Shown here: in pieces, positions 16,802 through 26,105 of the stretch
How the letters are laid out: every line of letters starts with the position of its first letter
Numbering within the stretch: the stretch's first letter is position 1
Assembly: GCF_965139335.1 (NCBI RefSeq)
Contig: NZ_CBCSEL010000001.1
Length of the DNA stretch: 64,000 nt
Strand: one strand, 5' to 3'
Origin: Catellicoccus marimammalium
Lineage (GTDB): Bacteria > Bacillota > Bacilli > Lactobacillales > Catellicoccaceae
Notes under the pieces: model-generated
Seen by the model: the letters and a program-made list of their open reading frames with translations, nothing else
Database searches by the model: none
What the model was told of the DNA's origin: nothing
Translations under genes and position numbers: made by a program

Positions 16802-18643
16802 ATGGTATATATTCCACCAGAAAAAGTTGAAGAAATTCAAGCAAAATCAAATATTGTCGAATATATTGGTCAATATGTTCCATTGAAAAAAACAGGTTCT
16901 GATTATTCTGGATTATGTCCATTTCATCATGAAAAAACACCTTCCTTCCATGTCAGTGAGGAGAAGCAAGTTTTTCACTGCTTTGGTTGTGGAAAAAAAG
17001 GGAATTTATTTCAATTTATCCAACAATATCAACATGTAGGATTTTTAGAAGCGGTCCAAGAGGCGGCACATTTCATTCATGAGCCATTAGAAACTACAAC
17101 AACTGTGACTCATCATTCTTCCCAATTTTCTCAACGAACAAAATTTTATGATTGGCATCAAAAAGCAGCTGAAATTTATCACTATGTATTGATGCATACA
17201 AAAGAAGGTCGAGTTGCTCGAGAGTATTTACAGCAACGAGGAATAGATACCAAAACGATGGAGCATTTTCAATTAGGGTATGCTCCTAAGCTACAAGGAA
17301 ACGATTTTCTCTTTCCTTTATTGAAAAATGAAGAATCAAAAGAAAGCGATTATGAAGATAGTGGTTTGTTCCAAATGGACCGCTCGGGTAATTATCATGA
17401 TCGTTTTTTTGACCGCTTAATGATTCCACTTTTAGACTTGCAGCAACATGTTGTTGGATTTTCGGGTCGAAGCATTCACCCTGAGTTAGAGCCAAAGTAT
17501 TTAAATACAAATGAAACGCTTATTTTTAAGAAAAGTGAATTGCTCTTCCATTATCAAGAAGCGAAATCTAGCTTACGTCCAGAATCGCCATTACTATTGA
17601 TGGAAGGTTATATGGATGTGATGCAAGCCTGGCAGCAAGGGATTCCTCAAGCAATCGCTAGTATGGGTACAAGTTTAAGTGCAACGCAAATTCAAGCGAT
17701 TCAAAAATGTGGGGATACATTGATTTTATGTTTTGATGGAGATCGAGCCGGTTGGAATGCCACTTATAAAGCATTAGATCAATTATGGGGGAAAATAAAA
17801 GAACTTCGTGTTGCTATTTTTCCAGAAAATTTAGATCCAGATGAGTTTTTAAGAGAAAAAGGAAAAGAGGCGTTCGAGCATTTTTTACAAACTCAAACTC
17901 TTTCTGCATTTTCTTTTTTATTACAATATTTCAAAAAGGATTTGAATTTACAACAAACCAAAAGCAAGCTTCAGTATATTGAAGAAATTTTACAATTTTT
18001 AGCACCAAGAACGGATCGCTTAGAAGCTGAACTTTATCTTCAACGTTTAAGTGCTGAACTGCAAATTGATGAGACACTTTTACAACAAAAATTTCTTTCT
18101 TATCAAAGAAAAGAAATCATATCCAAACCGACAAAAAAGAGATATAATAATAGAGAAACTATTTCTTTTCCTAAACAAAACAAAAATCATGTCACTTTAT
18201 CTATTCAAGAAAAAGGAAAGTGGCAAAATAAACAAAAAGAGATAGCAATGAAATGCTTGTTACAACGAGCATTTTATTTTCCAAAAGTGCGAGATTATTT
18301 ATCAGAAAAAGAATTTTATTTCGCTGATTCAAAATATGCACAATTGTATACCTTTATGGAAATGTTCTTTCAACATTATGAAAGTCACAATATAGAACTA
18401 TTTCTTTCGTATTTACCAACGGAAGAAATGAAAACTTTATTTTCTGATGTGTTAGCTCAACCATTAAATTCAGATTGGCAATATGAAGAAATTGATGATT
18501 ATTTAGCATGTTTAACAGAAAATGATTTACAAGCATTGATTCGTGAAAAGCAATTTGCGATGAATGAAGCAAAAGAAAAAGGCGATACAGCACAGATGAA
18601 GCAACTAAGCTTAGAAATAATTCATCTGCTACGTCAACAATAA
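16802..18643 (+). CDS. dnaG: DNA primase
   Basis: 613-aa primase that lays RNA primers at the replication fork. N-terminal CHC2 zinc finger with C39, H42, C60 and C63 (CPFHHEKT ... HCFGCGKKGN); a TOPRIM domain with LLLMEGYMDV near residue 262 and LCFDGDRAG near 309; and a C-terminal helicase-interacting region. AAGGAG lies nine bases before ATG 16802. It forms the dnaG-rpoD part of the macromolecular synthesis operon, but rpsU is not attached here (it lies 10 kb upstream with its own promoter). Confidence 0.96.
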   Translation: MVYIPPEKVEEIQAKSNIVEYIGQYVPLKKTGSDYSGLCPFHHEKTPSFHVSEEKQVFHCFGCGKKGNLFQFIQQYQHVGFLEAVQEAAHFIHEPLETTTTVTHHSSQFSQRTKFYDWHQKAAEIYHYVLMHTKEGRVAREYLQQRGIDTKTMEHFQLGYAPKLQGNDFLFPLLKNEESKESDYEDSGLFQMDRSGNYHDRFFDRLMIPLLDLQQHVVGFSGRSIHPELEPKYLNTNETLIFKKSELLFHYQEAKSSLRPESPLLLMEGYMDVMQAWQQGIPQAIASMGTSLSATQIQAIQKCGDTLILCFDGDRAGWNATYKALDQLWGKIKELRVAIFPENLDPDEFLREKGKEAFEHFLQTQTLSAFSFLLQYFKKDLNLQQTKSKLQYIEEILQFLAPRTDRLEAELYLQRLSAELQIDETLLQQKFLSYQRKEIISKPTKKRYNNRETISFPKQNKNHVTLSIQEKGKWQNKQKEIAMKCLLQRAFYFPKVRDYLSEKEFYFADSKYAQLYTFMEMFFQHYESHNIELFLSYLPTEEMKTLFSDVLAQPLNSDWQYEEIDDYLACLTENDLQALIREKQFAMNEAKEKGDTAQMKQLSLEIIHLLRQQ

Positions 18644-18661
18644 GAAGGAGAGAGAGAACGG

Positions 18662-19774
18662 ATGACAAAAAATACGACAAACCCTGAAGTAATTAAGGTT
18701 TTTAATAAAGTAGTTCGTGAAAATAAATTGTTAGGACAAATTAACTACGAACAATTATCAAAAGAAATTGCAGAACCTTTCTCATTAACAGCAGATGAAA
18801 TGGATGACATTATCCAAAAATTAGAAGATAAAGGAATCAGCGTGGTTGATGAAAACGGTGAACCTTCTCTTCGTAGTTTAAGTATTAATCAAAAACAAGA
18901 AGAAACGGAAAATGTAGAAGAAATTCTAGAAGATAATAGTAGCATTAAAATTAGTGATCCTGTCCGTATGTACTTAAAAGAAATTGGTCGTGTTCCTTTG
19001 TTAAATGCTGAAGAAGAAAAAGCATTAGCAGAACGAATTGCAGCTGGAGACCAAGAAGCAAAACAACGTCTAGCTGAAGCGAACTTACGTTTAGTGGTAA
19101 GTATTGCTAAACGTTACGTTGGTCGTGGAATGCATTTTTTAGATTTAATCCAAGAAGGAAATATGGGGTTAATGAAAGCAGTAGAAAAATTTGACTATAC
19201 TAAAGGATTTAAATTTTCTACTTATGCTACTTGGTGGATTCGTCAAGCGATTACACGTGCGATTGCTGACCAAGCTCGTACAATCCGTATTCCAGTTCAT
19301 ATGGTAGAAACTATCAATAAATTAATTCGTATCCAACGTCAATTATTGCAAGATTTAGGTCGTGAACCTTTACCAGAAGAAATTGGTGCAGAAATGGATA
19401 TGACGCCAGAAAAAGTTCGTGAAATTTTAAAAATTGCTCAAGAACCAGTATCTTTAGAAACTCCAATTGGAGAAGAAGATGATTCTCATTTAGGCGATTT
19501 TATCGAAGATTATGAAGCAACCAGTCCAGCAGATCATGCAGCATATGAATTATTAAAAGAACAGTTAGAAAGCGTATTAGATCGTCTAACAGATCGTGAA
19601 GAAAATGTTTTACGTTTACGTTTTGGTTTAGATGATGGTCGTTCTCGTACTTTAGAAGAAGTCGGAAAAGTCTTTGGGGTAACAAGAGAGCGTATCCGTC
19701 AAATTGAAGCGAAAGCATTGCGTCGTTTACGTCATCCATCTTGTTCGAAACAATTGAAAGATTTCTTAGATTAA
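18662..19774 (+). CDS. rpoD: Primary sigma factor SigA (RpoD)
   Basis: 370-aa housekeeping sigma factor. Region 1.1 occupies about 1-80; region 1.2 starts near DPVRMYLKEIG (about 100); region 2 includes NLRLVVSIAKRYVGRGM and the -10-reading helix FSTYATWWIRQAITRAIADQ; region 4 helix-turn-helix is VFGVTRERIRQIEAKALRRL near the C-terminus. GAAGGAGAG precedes the ATG. It follows dnaG by 18 bases and is likely read from the perfect dnaG promoter; internal promoters in dnaG are possible but I did not identify one. Confidence 0.97.
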   Translation: MTKNTTNPEVIKVFNKVVRENKLLGQINYEQLSKEIAEPFSLTADEMDDIIQKLEDKGISVVDENGEPSLRSLSINQKQEETENVEEILEDNSSIKISDPVRMYLKEIGRVPLLNAEEEKALAERIAAGDQEAKQRLAEANLRLVVSIAKRYVGRGMHFLDLIQEGNMGLMKAVEKFDYTKGFKFSTYATWWIRQAITRAIADQARTIRIPVHMVETINKLIRIQRQLLQDLGREPLPEEIGAEMDMTPEKVREILKIAQEPVSLETPIGEEDDSHLGDFIEDYEATSPADHAAYELLKEQLESVLDRLTDREENVLRLRFGLDDGRSRTLEEVGKVFGVTRERIRQIEAKALRRLRHPSCSKQLKDFLD

Positions 19775-19797
19775 GGCTGATAAATTCAGCCTTTTTT
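19773..19797 (+). terminator. Intrinsic terminator after rpoD
   Basis: 8-bp stem AAGGCTGA/TCAGCCTT (19773-19780 with 19786-19793) starting inside the stop codon, then TTTT. Confidence 0.85.
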
Positions 19798-19817
19798 CTT
19801 TGGAAAACAAAAAAAGC

Positions 19818-19846
19818 TTAACATTTCTTTCGTTTTTTAGTAGAAT
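19818..19846 (+). promoter_or_regulatory. Probable promoter of the cycA-like permease
   Basis: TTAACA (19818-19823), 17-base spacer, TAGAAT (19841-19846): ten of twelve consensus bases, 35 bases before the ATG. Confidence 0.65.
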
Positions 19847-19881
19847 ATACATAATATTAAAAAAAGAAAGGGATGATAAGT

Positions 19882-21228
19882 ATGTCTCAAGAGAAACTAG
19901 AACGTGGGTTGAGTAACCGCCATGTTCAATTGATTTCTATTGGAGGAGCGATTGGTACAGGGCTATTTTTAGCTTCCGGAAAATCAATTGCGATTGCTGG
20001 ACCGTCTGTATTATTAGCCTACATGATTGTAGGGATGTTCGTGTTTTTCATTATGCGTAGTTTAGGAGAGCTTTTATTAGCTAACTTAGATTGCCATTCC
20101 TTTGTTGAATTAGCTCATCAATATTTAGGAAGACGTTGGGCGTTTGTTACCGGATGGACCTACTGGTTCTGTTGGATTACTGTAGCGATGTCAGATTTGA
20201 CAGCCGTTGGGATGTATATGCGTTATTGGTTCCCACATTTACCTCAGTGGATACCTGCATTATTGATGTTATTATTCTTAATGGCATTGAACTTGCTATC
20301 AGTAAAATTATTTGGTGAAATTGAATTTTGGTTAGCTTTGATTAAAATTTTAGCGATTGTAGCTTTAATTGGCGTAGGTCTATATATGATCTTTACTCAC
20401 CATAAGTTAGAAAATGGAATTGTTGCAAGTTTTGCTAATTTATATCAAGATGGTGGATTCTTCCCACATGGATTTAGTGGCTTCATTTTATCGTTCCAAT
20501 TAGCAGTATTCTCCTTTACAGGGGTGGAGTTAGTTGGTTTAACGGCAGGAGAAACGCAAGATCCAGAAAAAACATTACCAAAAGCAATCAACAATATTCC
20601 TGTTCGTATTTTGCTATTTTACGTTGGATCATTAGCAGTGATTATGGCTGTTCAACCTTGGAATATCATTGACCCAACACAAAGTCCATTTGTAACTGTG
20701 TTCAGTTCTATTGGTATCGCTGCAGCCGCAAGTATTATTAACTTTGTTGTTTTATCTTCAGCAGCATCTGCTTGTAACTCAGCGTTATTCAGTACTAGTC
20801 GTATGTTATATGGATTGGCAAAAGATGATAATGCACCAAAAACTTTTGCGAAATTAAATAAAAATAGTACTCCAGCCATGGCATTATTAATGTCTAGTGT
20901 AGTTGTTGGAATCACTATTGTTCTAAACTATGTGATGCCAGAGGGAGTATTCTCTTTAATCTCTGGTATTTCTACAGTTTGTTTCTTATTTATTTGGACA
21001 ATTATTGTGATTTGTCATATGAAGTTTTTAAAACAAACAAAAGACGAAGATCGTCCAAAATTCCGTCTGAAAGGTGCAAAAGTGATTAATATTTTATCTT
21101 TAATCTTCTTAGCGTTGATTATTGTTATTTGTGCCGTATTGGAAAGCACACGTATTGCTTTATTTATTACACCAATTTGGTTTATTGCATTATTAATCAT
21201 TTATCAAGTAAAATTCAAAGAACAATAA
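19882..21228 (+). CDS. cycA: AAT-family amino acid permease, CycA-like (D-serine/D-alanine/glycine)
   Basis: 448-aa, 12-helix APC-superfamily importer driven by proton symport. The N-terminus GLSNRHVQLISIGGAIGTGL and the following SGKSIAIAGPSVL are AAT-family signatures; HIQLI-type start, TGWTYWFCW, the LFGEIEFW segment and DPEKTLPKAINNIP resemble E. coli CycA closely. Substrate is inferred: other AAT permeases share much of this. I prefer ATG 19882 (Shine-Dalgarno GAAAGGG nine bases upstream) to ATG 19873, which abuts that site. Single-gene unit with its own promoter and terminator. Confidence 0.8.
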   Translation: MSQEKLERGLSNRHVQLISIGGAIGTGLFLASGKSIAIAGPSVLLAYMIVGMFVFFIMRSLGELLLANLDCHSFVELAHQYLGRRWAFVTGWTYWFCWITVAMSDLTAVGMYMRYWFPHLPQWIPALLMLLFLMALNLLSVKLFGEIEFWLALIKILAIVALIGVGLYMIFTHHKLENGIVASFANLYQDGGFFPHGFSGFILSFQLAVFSFTGVELVGLTAGETQDPEKTLPKAINNIPVRILLFYVGSLAVIMAVQPWNIIDPTQSPFVTVFSSIGIAAAASIINFVVLSSAASACNSALFSTSRMLYGLAKDDNAPKTFAKLNKNSTPAMALLMSSVVVGITIVLNYVMPEGVFSLISGISTVCFLFIWTIIVICHMKFLKQTKDEDRPKFRLKGAKVINILSLIFLALIIVICAVLESTRIALFITPIWFIALLIIYQVKFKEQ

Positions 21229-21230
21229 GA

Positions 21231-21264
21231 AAAAAGAGCCTAGAAAAATTTCTAGGCTCTTTTT
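21231..21264 (+). terminator. Intrinsic terminator after cycA
   Basis: Long inverted repeat AGAGCCTAGAAA/TTTCTAGGCTCT (21235-21246 with 21249-21260) with flanking A and T runs; the inner A/T pairs probably form the loop. Confidence 0.9.
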
Positions 21265-21276
21265 AATCATATCTTT

Positions 21277-21305
21277 TGTATTTTAAGAATAGATGAGATA
21301 GCATA
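21277..21305 (+). promoter_or_regulatory. Weak candidate clpB promoter
   Basis: TTGTAT, 17-base spacer, TAGCAT, about 20-25 bases before the clpB ATG; only seven of twelve consensus bases. No CtsR repeat (GGTCAAA type) or CIRCE element is visible here. Positions are within a base or two. Confidence 0.3.
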
Positions 21306-21325
21306 AAGACAGAAGGAGGGGTTAG

Positions 21326-23998
21326 ATGAATATAGAACAAATGACAACGACAATGCAAGAGGCGATTGGTTCAGCGCAACAAATTGCAGTGCATCGTCAA
21401 AACCAAGAAATTGATATCGCCCATTTATGGAAAGTCTTTATGGGACACGGTCATTTTGGTCGTTCTTTTTATGAAGATTTGGGTGTGAATGTTGATGCTT
21501 TTGAACAAAAGATTGATCAACAATTAGATGCTCTTCCGGTAGTAAGTGGGAATGTACAATATGGACAAGTTATGAGTCAAAACTTGTATCGTTTGTTACA
21601 AGAAGGATCCCAATTAATGACACAATTCCAAGATGAATATCTTTCTACAGAGATTGTGTTACTTGCCCTTATGGAATTAAAAAATCATCCTTTGACTGTG
21701 TATTTAACACAACAAGGAATTACTAAAGAAAAAATGAAAAAAGAAATTGAAGAATTGAGAGGAGGACAAAGCGTGACAAGTCAAAATCAAGAAGAAACTT
21801 ATAAAGCACTAGAAAAATATGGTACAGATTTAGTAGCTGCAGTAAAAAGCGGTAAAATGGATCCAGTTATTGGTCGTGATGAAGAAATCCGTGATGTAAT
21901 CCGTATTTTATCTCGTAAAACAAAAAATAATCCAGTCCTAATCGGAGAACCAGGGGTTGGTAAAACAGCTATCGTAGAAGGATTAGCACAACGTATTGTA
22001 AAACGCGATGTGCCAGAAAACTTACTAGATAAGACTATCTTTTCTCTAGATATGGGTGCTTTAATTGCGGGCGCTAAATTCCGCGGTGAATTTGAAGAAC
22101 GTTTAAAAGCAGTGTTACAAGAAGTGAAAAAATCAGATGGACGTATCATCTTATTCATCGATGAAATTCATACGATTGTTGGTGCTGGAAAAACAGAAGG
22201 TAGTATGGATGCTGGTAACTTATTAAAACCAATGTTAGCTCGTGGTGAATTACATTGTATTGGTGCTACAACTTTAGATGAATATCGTCAATACATGGAA
22301 ACTGATAAAGCCTTAGAACGTCGTTTCCAAAAAGTATTAGTTCAAGAACCAACAGTAGAAGATGCAATTTCTATTTTACGTGGTTTGAAAGAACGTTTTG
22401 AAGTTCACCATGGAGTAACGATTCATGATAATGCGTTAGTTGCAGCAGCAACTTTATCTAACCGCTATATTACTGATCGTTATTTACCAGATAAAGCAAT
22501 CGACTTAGTCGATGAAGCTTGTGCAACGATTCGAGTAGAAATGAACTCTATGCCTACTGAATTGGATCAAATTACTCGTCGTAAAATGCAATTAGAAATT
22601 GAAGAACAAGCATTGAAAAAAGAAACAGACGATGCAAGTAAAAAACGTTTGGAAATTTTACAAAGTGAATTAGCAGATTTAAATGAAGAAGCTAATAAAA
22701 TGCAATTACGTTGGCAAAAAGAAAAAGATTCAGTCGAAGCTATTAATCAAAAACGTGCGGAACTAGAAAAAACAAAAATTGAATTAGAAGATGCTGAAAA
22801 TAAATATGACTTAGAAAAAGCTGCAGTTTTACGTCATGGAACAATCCCAAGCTTAGAGCACGAATTGAATGAGTTAGAAAAAGAAGCTCATAAGGATAAT
22901 GGAGAAAGTTTAGTTCAAGAATCTGTTACAGCAGATGAAATTTCTCGTGTTGTAAGTCGTATGACTGGAATTCCAGTAACAAAATTAGCAGAAGGCGAAC
23001 GAGAAAAAATCTTACGTCTAAATGATACATTACATGAACGTGTTATTGGACAAGAAGAAGCAGTAGATGCGGTAAGTGATGCTGTTATCCGTTCTCGTGC
23101 TGGACTACAAGATCCAAATCGTCCATTAGGCTCATTCTTATTCTTAGGACCTACCGGAGTCGGAAAAACAGAATTAGCAAAAGCTTTAGCTGAAAACCTA
23201 TTTGATTCTGAAGAACATATCGTTCGTATCGATATGAGTGAATACATGGAAAAACACAATGTGAGTCGTTTAGTCGGAGCTCCTCCAGGATATGTAGGTT
23301 ACGAAGAAGGAGGACAATTAACAGAGGCTGTCCGTCGTAATCCATATACGATTGTTTTATTAGATGAAATCGAAAAAGCACATCCAGATGTTTTCAATAT
23401 CTTATTACAAGTACTAGATGATGGTCGTTTAACTGATTCACAAGGACGTGTTGTTGATTTTAAAAATACAATCCTTATTATGACAAGTAATTTAGGTTCA
23501 CAACAATTACTAGAAGGAGTAACTCCAGATGGTCATATTCCAGAAGAAGTAGCTAATGAAGTAAATAGTATGTTAAAAGGTTACTTCAAACCTGAATTTT
23601 TAAATCGTATCGATGATACTATCTTATTCACACCATTAACATTAGCAAACGTGAAAGAAATCGTTGTGAAGATGACAAAACAATTACGTAAACGTTTATC
23701 TGAACAAGAAATTCATTTGGAAATTACAGAGGAAGCAAAAACTTGGATTGCAGAAAAAGCATATGATCCAATGTTCGGAGCTCGTCCATTACGTCGTTTC
23801 ATTACAAAAGAAGTAGAAACTCCTTTAGCAAAAGAAATGTTAGCAAGTAATATTTTACCTAAGACAACGGTAACGATTGAATTGGTAGATGATCATCTAC
23901 AATTTATCGATCGCGATGAAGATGGAAATATTATTGTAAATGCCAACGAAAAAGATGCAGAAGATGCTATCGAAGATGAAGCTCATTCTCAAAAATAA
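21326..23998 (+). CDS. clpB: ATP-dependent chaperone ClpB
   Basis: 890-aa AAA+ disaggregase that works with DnaK to rescue aggregated proteins. N-domain 1-145; first ATPase with Walker A GEPGVGKT at 207-214 and Walker B ILFIDEIHT; coiled-coil M-domain about 400-525, which separates ClpB from ClpA/ClpC; second ATPase with GPTGVGKTE near 610 and a C-terminal small domain with FGARPLRR. No ClpP-binding tripeptide loop was noticed. AGAAGGAGGGG precedes the ATG. An internal ribosome-binding site and GTG at codon 150 probably give a short isoform (see separate entry). Confidence 0.96.
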   Translation: MNIEQMTTTMQEAIGSAQQIAVHRQNQEIDIAHLWKVFMGHGHFGRSFYEDLGVNVDAFEQKIDQQLDALPVVSGNVQYGQVMSQNLYRLLQEGSQLMTQFQDEYLSTEIVLLALMELKNHPLTVYLTQQGITKEKMKKEIEELRGGQSVTSQNQEETYKALEKYGTDLVAAVKSGKMDPVIGRDEEIRDVIRILSRKTKNNPVLIGEPGVGKTAIVEGLAQRIVKRDVPENLLDKTIFSLDMGALIAGAKFRGEFEERLKAVLQEVKKSDGRIILFIDEIHTIVGAGKTEGSMDAGNLLKPMLARGELHCIGATTLDEYRQYMETDKALERRFQKVLVQEPTVEDAISILRGLKERFEVHHGVTIHDNALVAAATLSNRYITDRYLPDKAIDLVDEACATIRVEMNSMPTELDQITRRKMQLEIEEQALKKETDDASKKRLEILQSELADLNEEANKMQLRWQKEKDSVEAINQKRAELEKTKIELEDAENKYDLEKAAVLRHGTIPSLEHELNELEKEAHKDNGESLVQESVTADEISRVVSRMTGIPVTKLAEGEREKILRLNDTLHERVIGQEEAVDAVSDAVIRSRAGLQDPNRPLGSFLFLGPTGVGKTELAKALAENLFDSEEHIVRIDMSEYMEKHNVSRLVGAPPGYVGYEEGGQLTEAVRRNPYTIVLLDEIEKAHPDVFNILLQVLDDGRLTDSQGRVVDFKNTILIMTSNLGSQQLLEGVTPDGHIPEEVANEVNSMLKGYFKPEFLNRIDDTILFTPLTLANVKEIVVKMTKQLRKRLSEQEIHLEITEEAKTWIAEKAYDPMFGARPLRRFITKEVETPLAKEMLASNILPKTTVTIELVDDHLQFIDRDEDGNIIVNANEKDAEDAIEDEAHSQK
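21757..21775 (+). promoter_or_regulatory. Internal ribosome-binding site and GTG start inside clpB
   Basis: GAGAGGAGG at 21757-21765, seven bases, then GTG at 21773-21775, which is in frame as codon 150 of clpB. It would produce an N-domain-less ClpB of 741 aa. E. coli clpB is known to make a short form from an internal GTG near codon 149; here the spacing and motif strength are seen directly, use is inferred. Confidence 0.6.
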
Positions 23999-24004
23999 AA
24001 AAAT

Positions 24005-24037
24005 AATAGCTCTCGGTAAGCGGGAGCTATTTTTTTA
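24005..24037 (+). terminator. Intrinsic terminator after clpB
   Basis: 11-bp stem AATAGCTCTCG/CGGGAGCTATT (24005-24015 with 24021-24031; one G-T pair), loop GTAAG, then T6. Confidence 0.92.
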
Positions 24038-24066
24038 TTGTCTCATAACGTGTAATATGGTATTTT
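24038..24066 (+). promoter_or_regulatory. Candidate oatA promoter
   Basis: TTGTCT (24038-24043), 17-base spacer, TATTTT (24061-24066) with TG one base upstream. The -10 and start region coincide with a 16-bp perfect A/T palindrome (24062-24077). Confidence 0.4.
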
Positions 24067-24098
24067 AAATTTAAAATGATAAATTTAAGGAGAAAATG

Positions 24099-26036
24099 AT
24101 GAGAAGCGAGAAATTAAATAACGATTGGGAAATAGATTCAACTCGCAACGAAAAAGAGGAAGGAAAGCCATTATTACGTCGTCGAGCTCGTTATCAAGAG
24201 CAAACACTTTTACAACGACGTTATATTCAAGGGATTGATGGACTACGTAGTTTAGCTGTTTTAGGTGTGATTTTTTACCATCTAATGCCAAAAGAATGGA
24301 GAGGTGGATATTTAGGAGTAACGTTATTTTTTGTTATTTCTGGATATTTAATGACAGATATTTTATGTCGTCAATGGCAGGAAAATAAATTTTCAATTTG
24401 GAAATTCTATGGTCGAAGAATTCGACGATTGTTACCTGCCATTTTAATTTTATTCATTGCTTGTGGAGCAGTATTACCGTTTTTTGGTTTAGAATACATG
24501 GTAAAGTTTCGTGGAGTGGTGTATTCTACTCTATTAAATATTAATAACTGGTGGCAATTAGCCAATGGTGGAAATTATTTTGATCAATTTTCGCAAATTA
24601 CTCCTTTTGCTAATCTGTGGTCTTTATCTGTAGAAGGACAATTTTATATTTTTTATCCTATTATTGTCTTTATTTTATTAAAATTAAAAAATGAGAAATG
24701 GCTTTTTGGAGCATTAGTTTTAGGAACTATAGCTTCTAGCATCGAAATGGGAATGCTTTATCAACCTCATGACGTAATGAGAATTTATTACGGAACCGAT
24801 ACTCGTATATTTTCTCTTTTAATTGGTGGATTATTAGCGTTAATTCTTCGTCGGTATGGTACAGTATTACAACAAAAGTTACAAAATGTATTTTGGAAAT
24901 GGATTGCTGGTATTTGCGTAGGAATTACGGTTTGGTCTTTTTTTGCTATTAGTGACCAACAACCATTTGTTTACCGTGGAGGCATGGTTTTATTTAGTGT
25001 GATTGATGCTTTCTTACTATTATTTACTATTGTACAACCTCAAGTGGAACAATGGTTCATTCATCCATTTTTCCATTGGTGTGGGACACGCAGCTATGAA
25101 ATTTATTTGTGGCAGTTCCCAGTGATGATTGTGTTGGAACATATGTGGAAAGTAAATCCAAGTCAACAAATCCAATTTATAACCGTGAGTTTATTAATTA
25201 TTGCTGCTTTAGCTGAAATTACTCATCGTTTAGTCGAATCCTTCTATTTATTCCAAAGCAGAGTGAAAGAAAAAGGATTTTGGCGTACGCTTTGGCGTTA
25301 TGTTCCTACTGGAGTGGTAGCTTGTGTAGGGTTGATGCTATTTGCTACTGGATTTTTAAAAGCACCAACAAAATCACTAGCTAGTCAAAATACATTAGAA
25401 CAGCAATTGACACAAAATCAAGCACAAATCCAAAAACAAAAGAAAAAGAAAAACTTGAGTCCAAAAGAAAAAGCTCAACAAAAAGCAGCATCTCAAGTGG
25501 AATCTATTTTACAAGGAAATATCAAAGATTTAGCGTTATCCAAAGCTCAAAAAGAAAAAGCGCAAAAAACACCATTAACAGCAATTGGAGATTCTGTTCT
25601 TTTAAATGCAGCTCCACAATTGCAAGAGATTTTCCCAAATATGCAATGTGATGCGATTGTAGGTCGACAAATCACAGATGGAATTGGGATTATTAATCAA
25701 ATGAATCAAAATGGTACATTAGCTAAAAATGTTTTATTTGCTTTAGGAACCAATGGACCAACTTATAATGAAGAAGATTTCGATCAAATGTTGGCCCAAC
25801 TAAAAGATAAAAATGTTTTCATTGTAAATACAAAATCGAATTTGTATTGGCAAGATGAAGTCAATGAAAAATTAGTTAAAGCAAGTGAAAAATATAAAAA
25901 TATTCATTTGATTCAATGGTGTGAATTAGCAAATCAACATTCGGATTGGTTTGGTGATGATCAAACGCATATGCAAGGAGAAGGAAGTAAATATTACGCT
26001 GAGTTTATTGCGAAAAATATTTTAGCGGATATATAA
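24099..26036 (+). CDS. oatA: Peptidoglycan O-acetyltransferase OatA-like (acyltransferase-3 plus SGNH)
   Basis: 645-aa membrane enzyme that O-acetylates MurNAc, conferring lysozyme resistance. A basic 45-residue leader is followed by the acyltransferase-3 domain with about ten helices (starting IDGLRSLAVLGVIFYH and GGYLGVTLFFVISGY), a lysine/glutamine-rich linker near 440-480, and an extracellular SGNH esterase domain with the blocks AIGDSVL, ALGTNGP and DDQTHMQGEG, giving the Ser and Asp/His catalytic set. I chose ATG 24099 (six bases from TAAGGAG) over the adjacent ATG 24096. Single-gene unit between terminators. Confidence 0.9.
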   Translation: MRSEKLNNDWEIDSTRNEKEEGKPLLRRRARYQEQTLLQRRYIQGIDGLRSLAVLGVIFYHLMPKEWRGGYLGVTLFFVISGYLMTDILCRQWQENKFSIWKFYGRRIRRLLPAILILFIACGAVLPFFGLEYMVKFRGVVYSTLLNINNWWQLANGGNYFDQFSQITPFANLWSLSVEGQFYIFYPIIVFILLKLKNEKWLFGALVLGTIASSIEMGMLYQPHDVMRIYYGTDTRIFSLLIGGLLALILRRYGTVLQQKLQNVFWKWIAGICVGITVWSFFAISDQQPFVYRGGMVLFSVIDAFLLLFTIVQPQVEQWFIHPFFHWCGTRSYEIYLWQFPVMIVLEHMWKVNPSQQIQFITVSLLIIAALAEITHRLVESFYLFQSRVKEKGFWRTLWRYVPTGVVACVGLMLFATGFLKAPTKSLASQNTLEQQLTQNQAQIQKQKKKKNLSPKEKAQQKAASQVESILQGNIKDLALSKAQKEKAQKTPLTAIGDSVLLNAAPQLQEIFPNMQCDAIVGRQITDGIGIINQMNQNGTLAKNVLFALGTNGPTYNEEDFDQMLAQLKDKNVFIVNTKSNLYWQDEVNEKLVKASEKYKNIHLIQWCELANQHSDWFGDDQTHMQGEGSKYYAEFIAKNILADI

Positions 26037-26038
26037 AG

Positions 26039-26068
26039 AAGAGACTAGAAATCTAGTCTCTTTTTTTA
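26039..26068 (+). terminator. Intrinsic terminator after oatA
   Basis: Perfect stem GAGACTAGA/TCTAGTCTC (26041-26049 with 26052-26060), A/T extended, then T7. The nominal loop is only two bases, so one or two inner pairs probably open. Confidence 0.9.
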
Positions 26069-26076
26069 TGGTGTGC

Positions 26077-26082
26077 TATGAT
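26077..26082 (+). promoter_or_regulatory. Candidate extended -10 for the zinc-ribbon gene
   Basis: TATGAT (26077-26082) preceded by TGC; no clear -35 because the upstream bases belong to the oatA terminator. 24 bases before the ATG. Confidence 0.35.
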
Positions 26083-26105
26083 GATAACAGAAAAGAGGGA
26101 CGAAA

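Noticed and set aside
23151..23381. Minus-strand frames antisense to clpB
   Set aside because: They mirror conserved AAA+ codons and lack start signals; typical antisense shadows.
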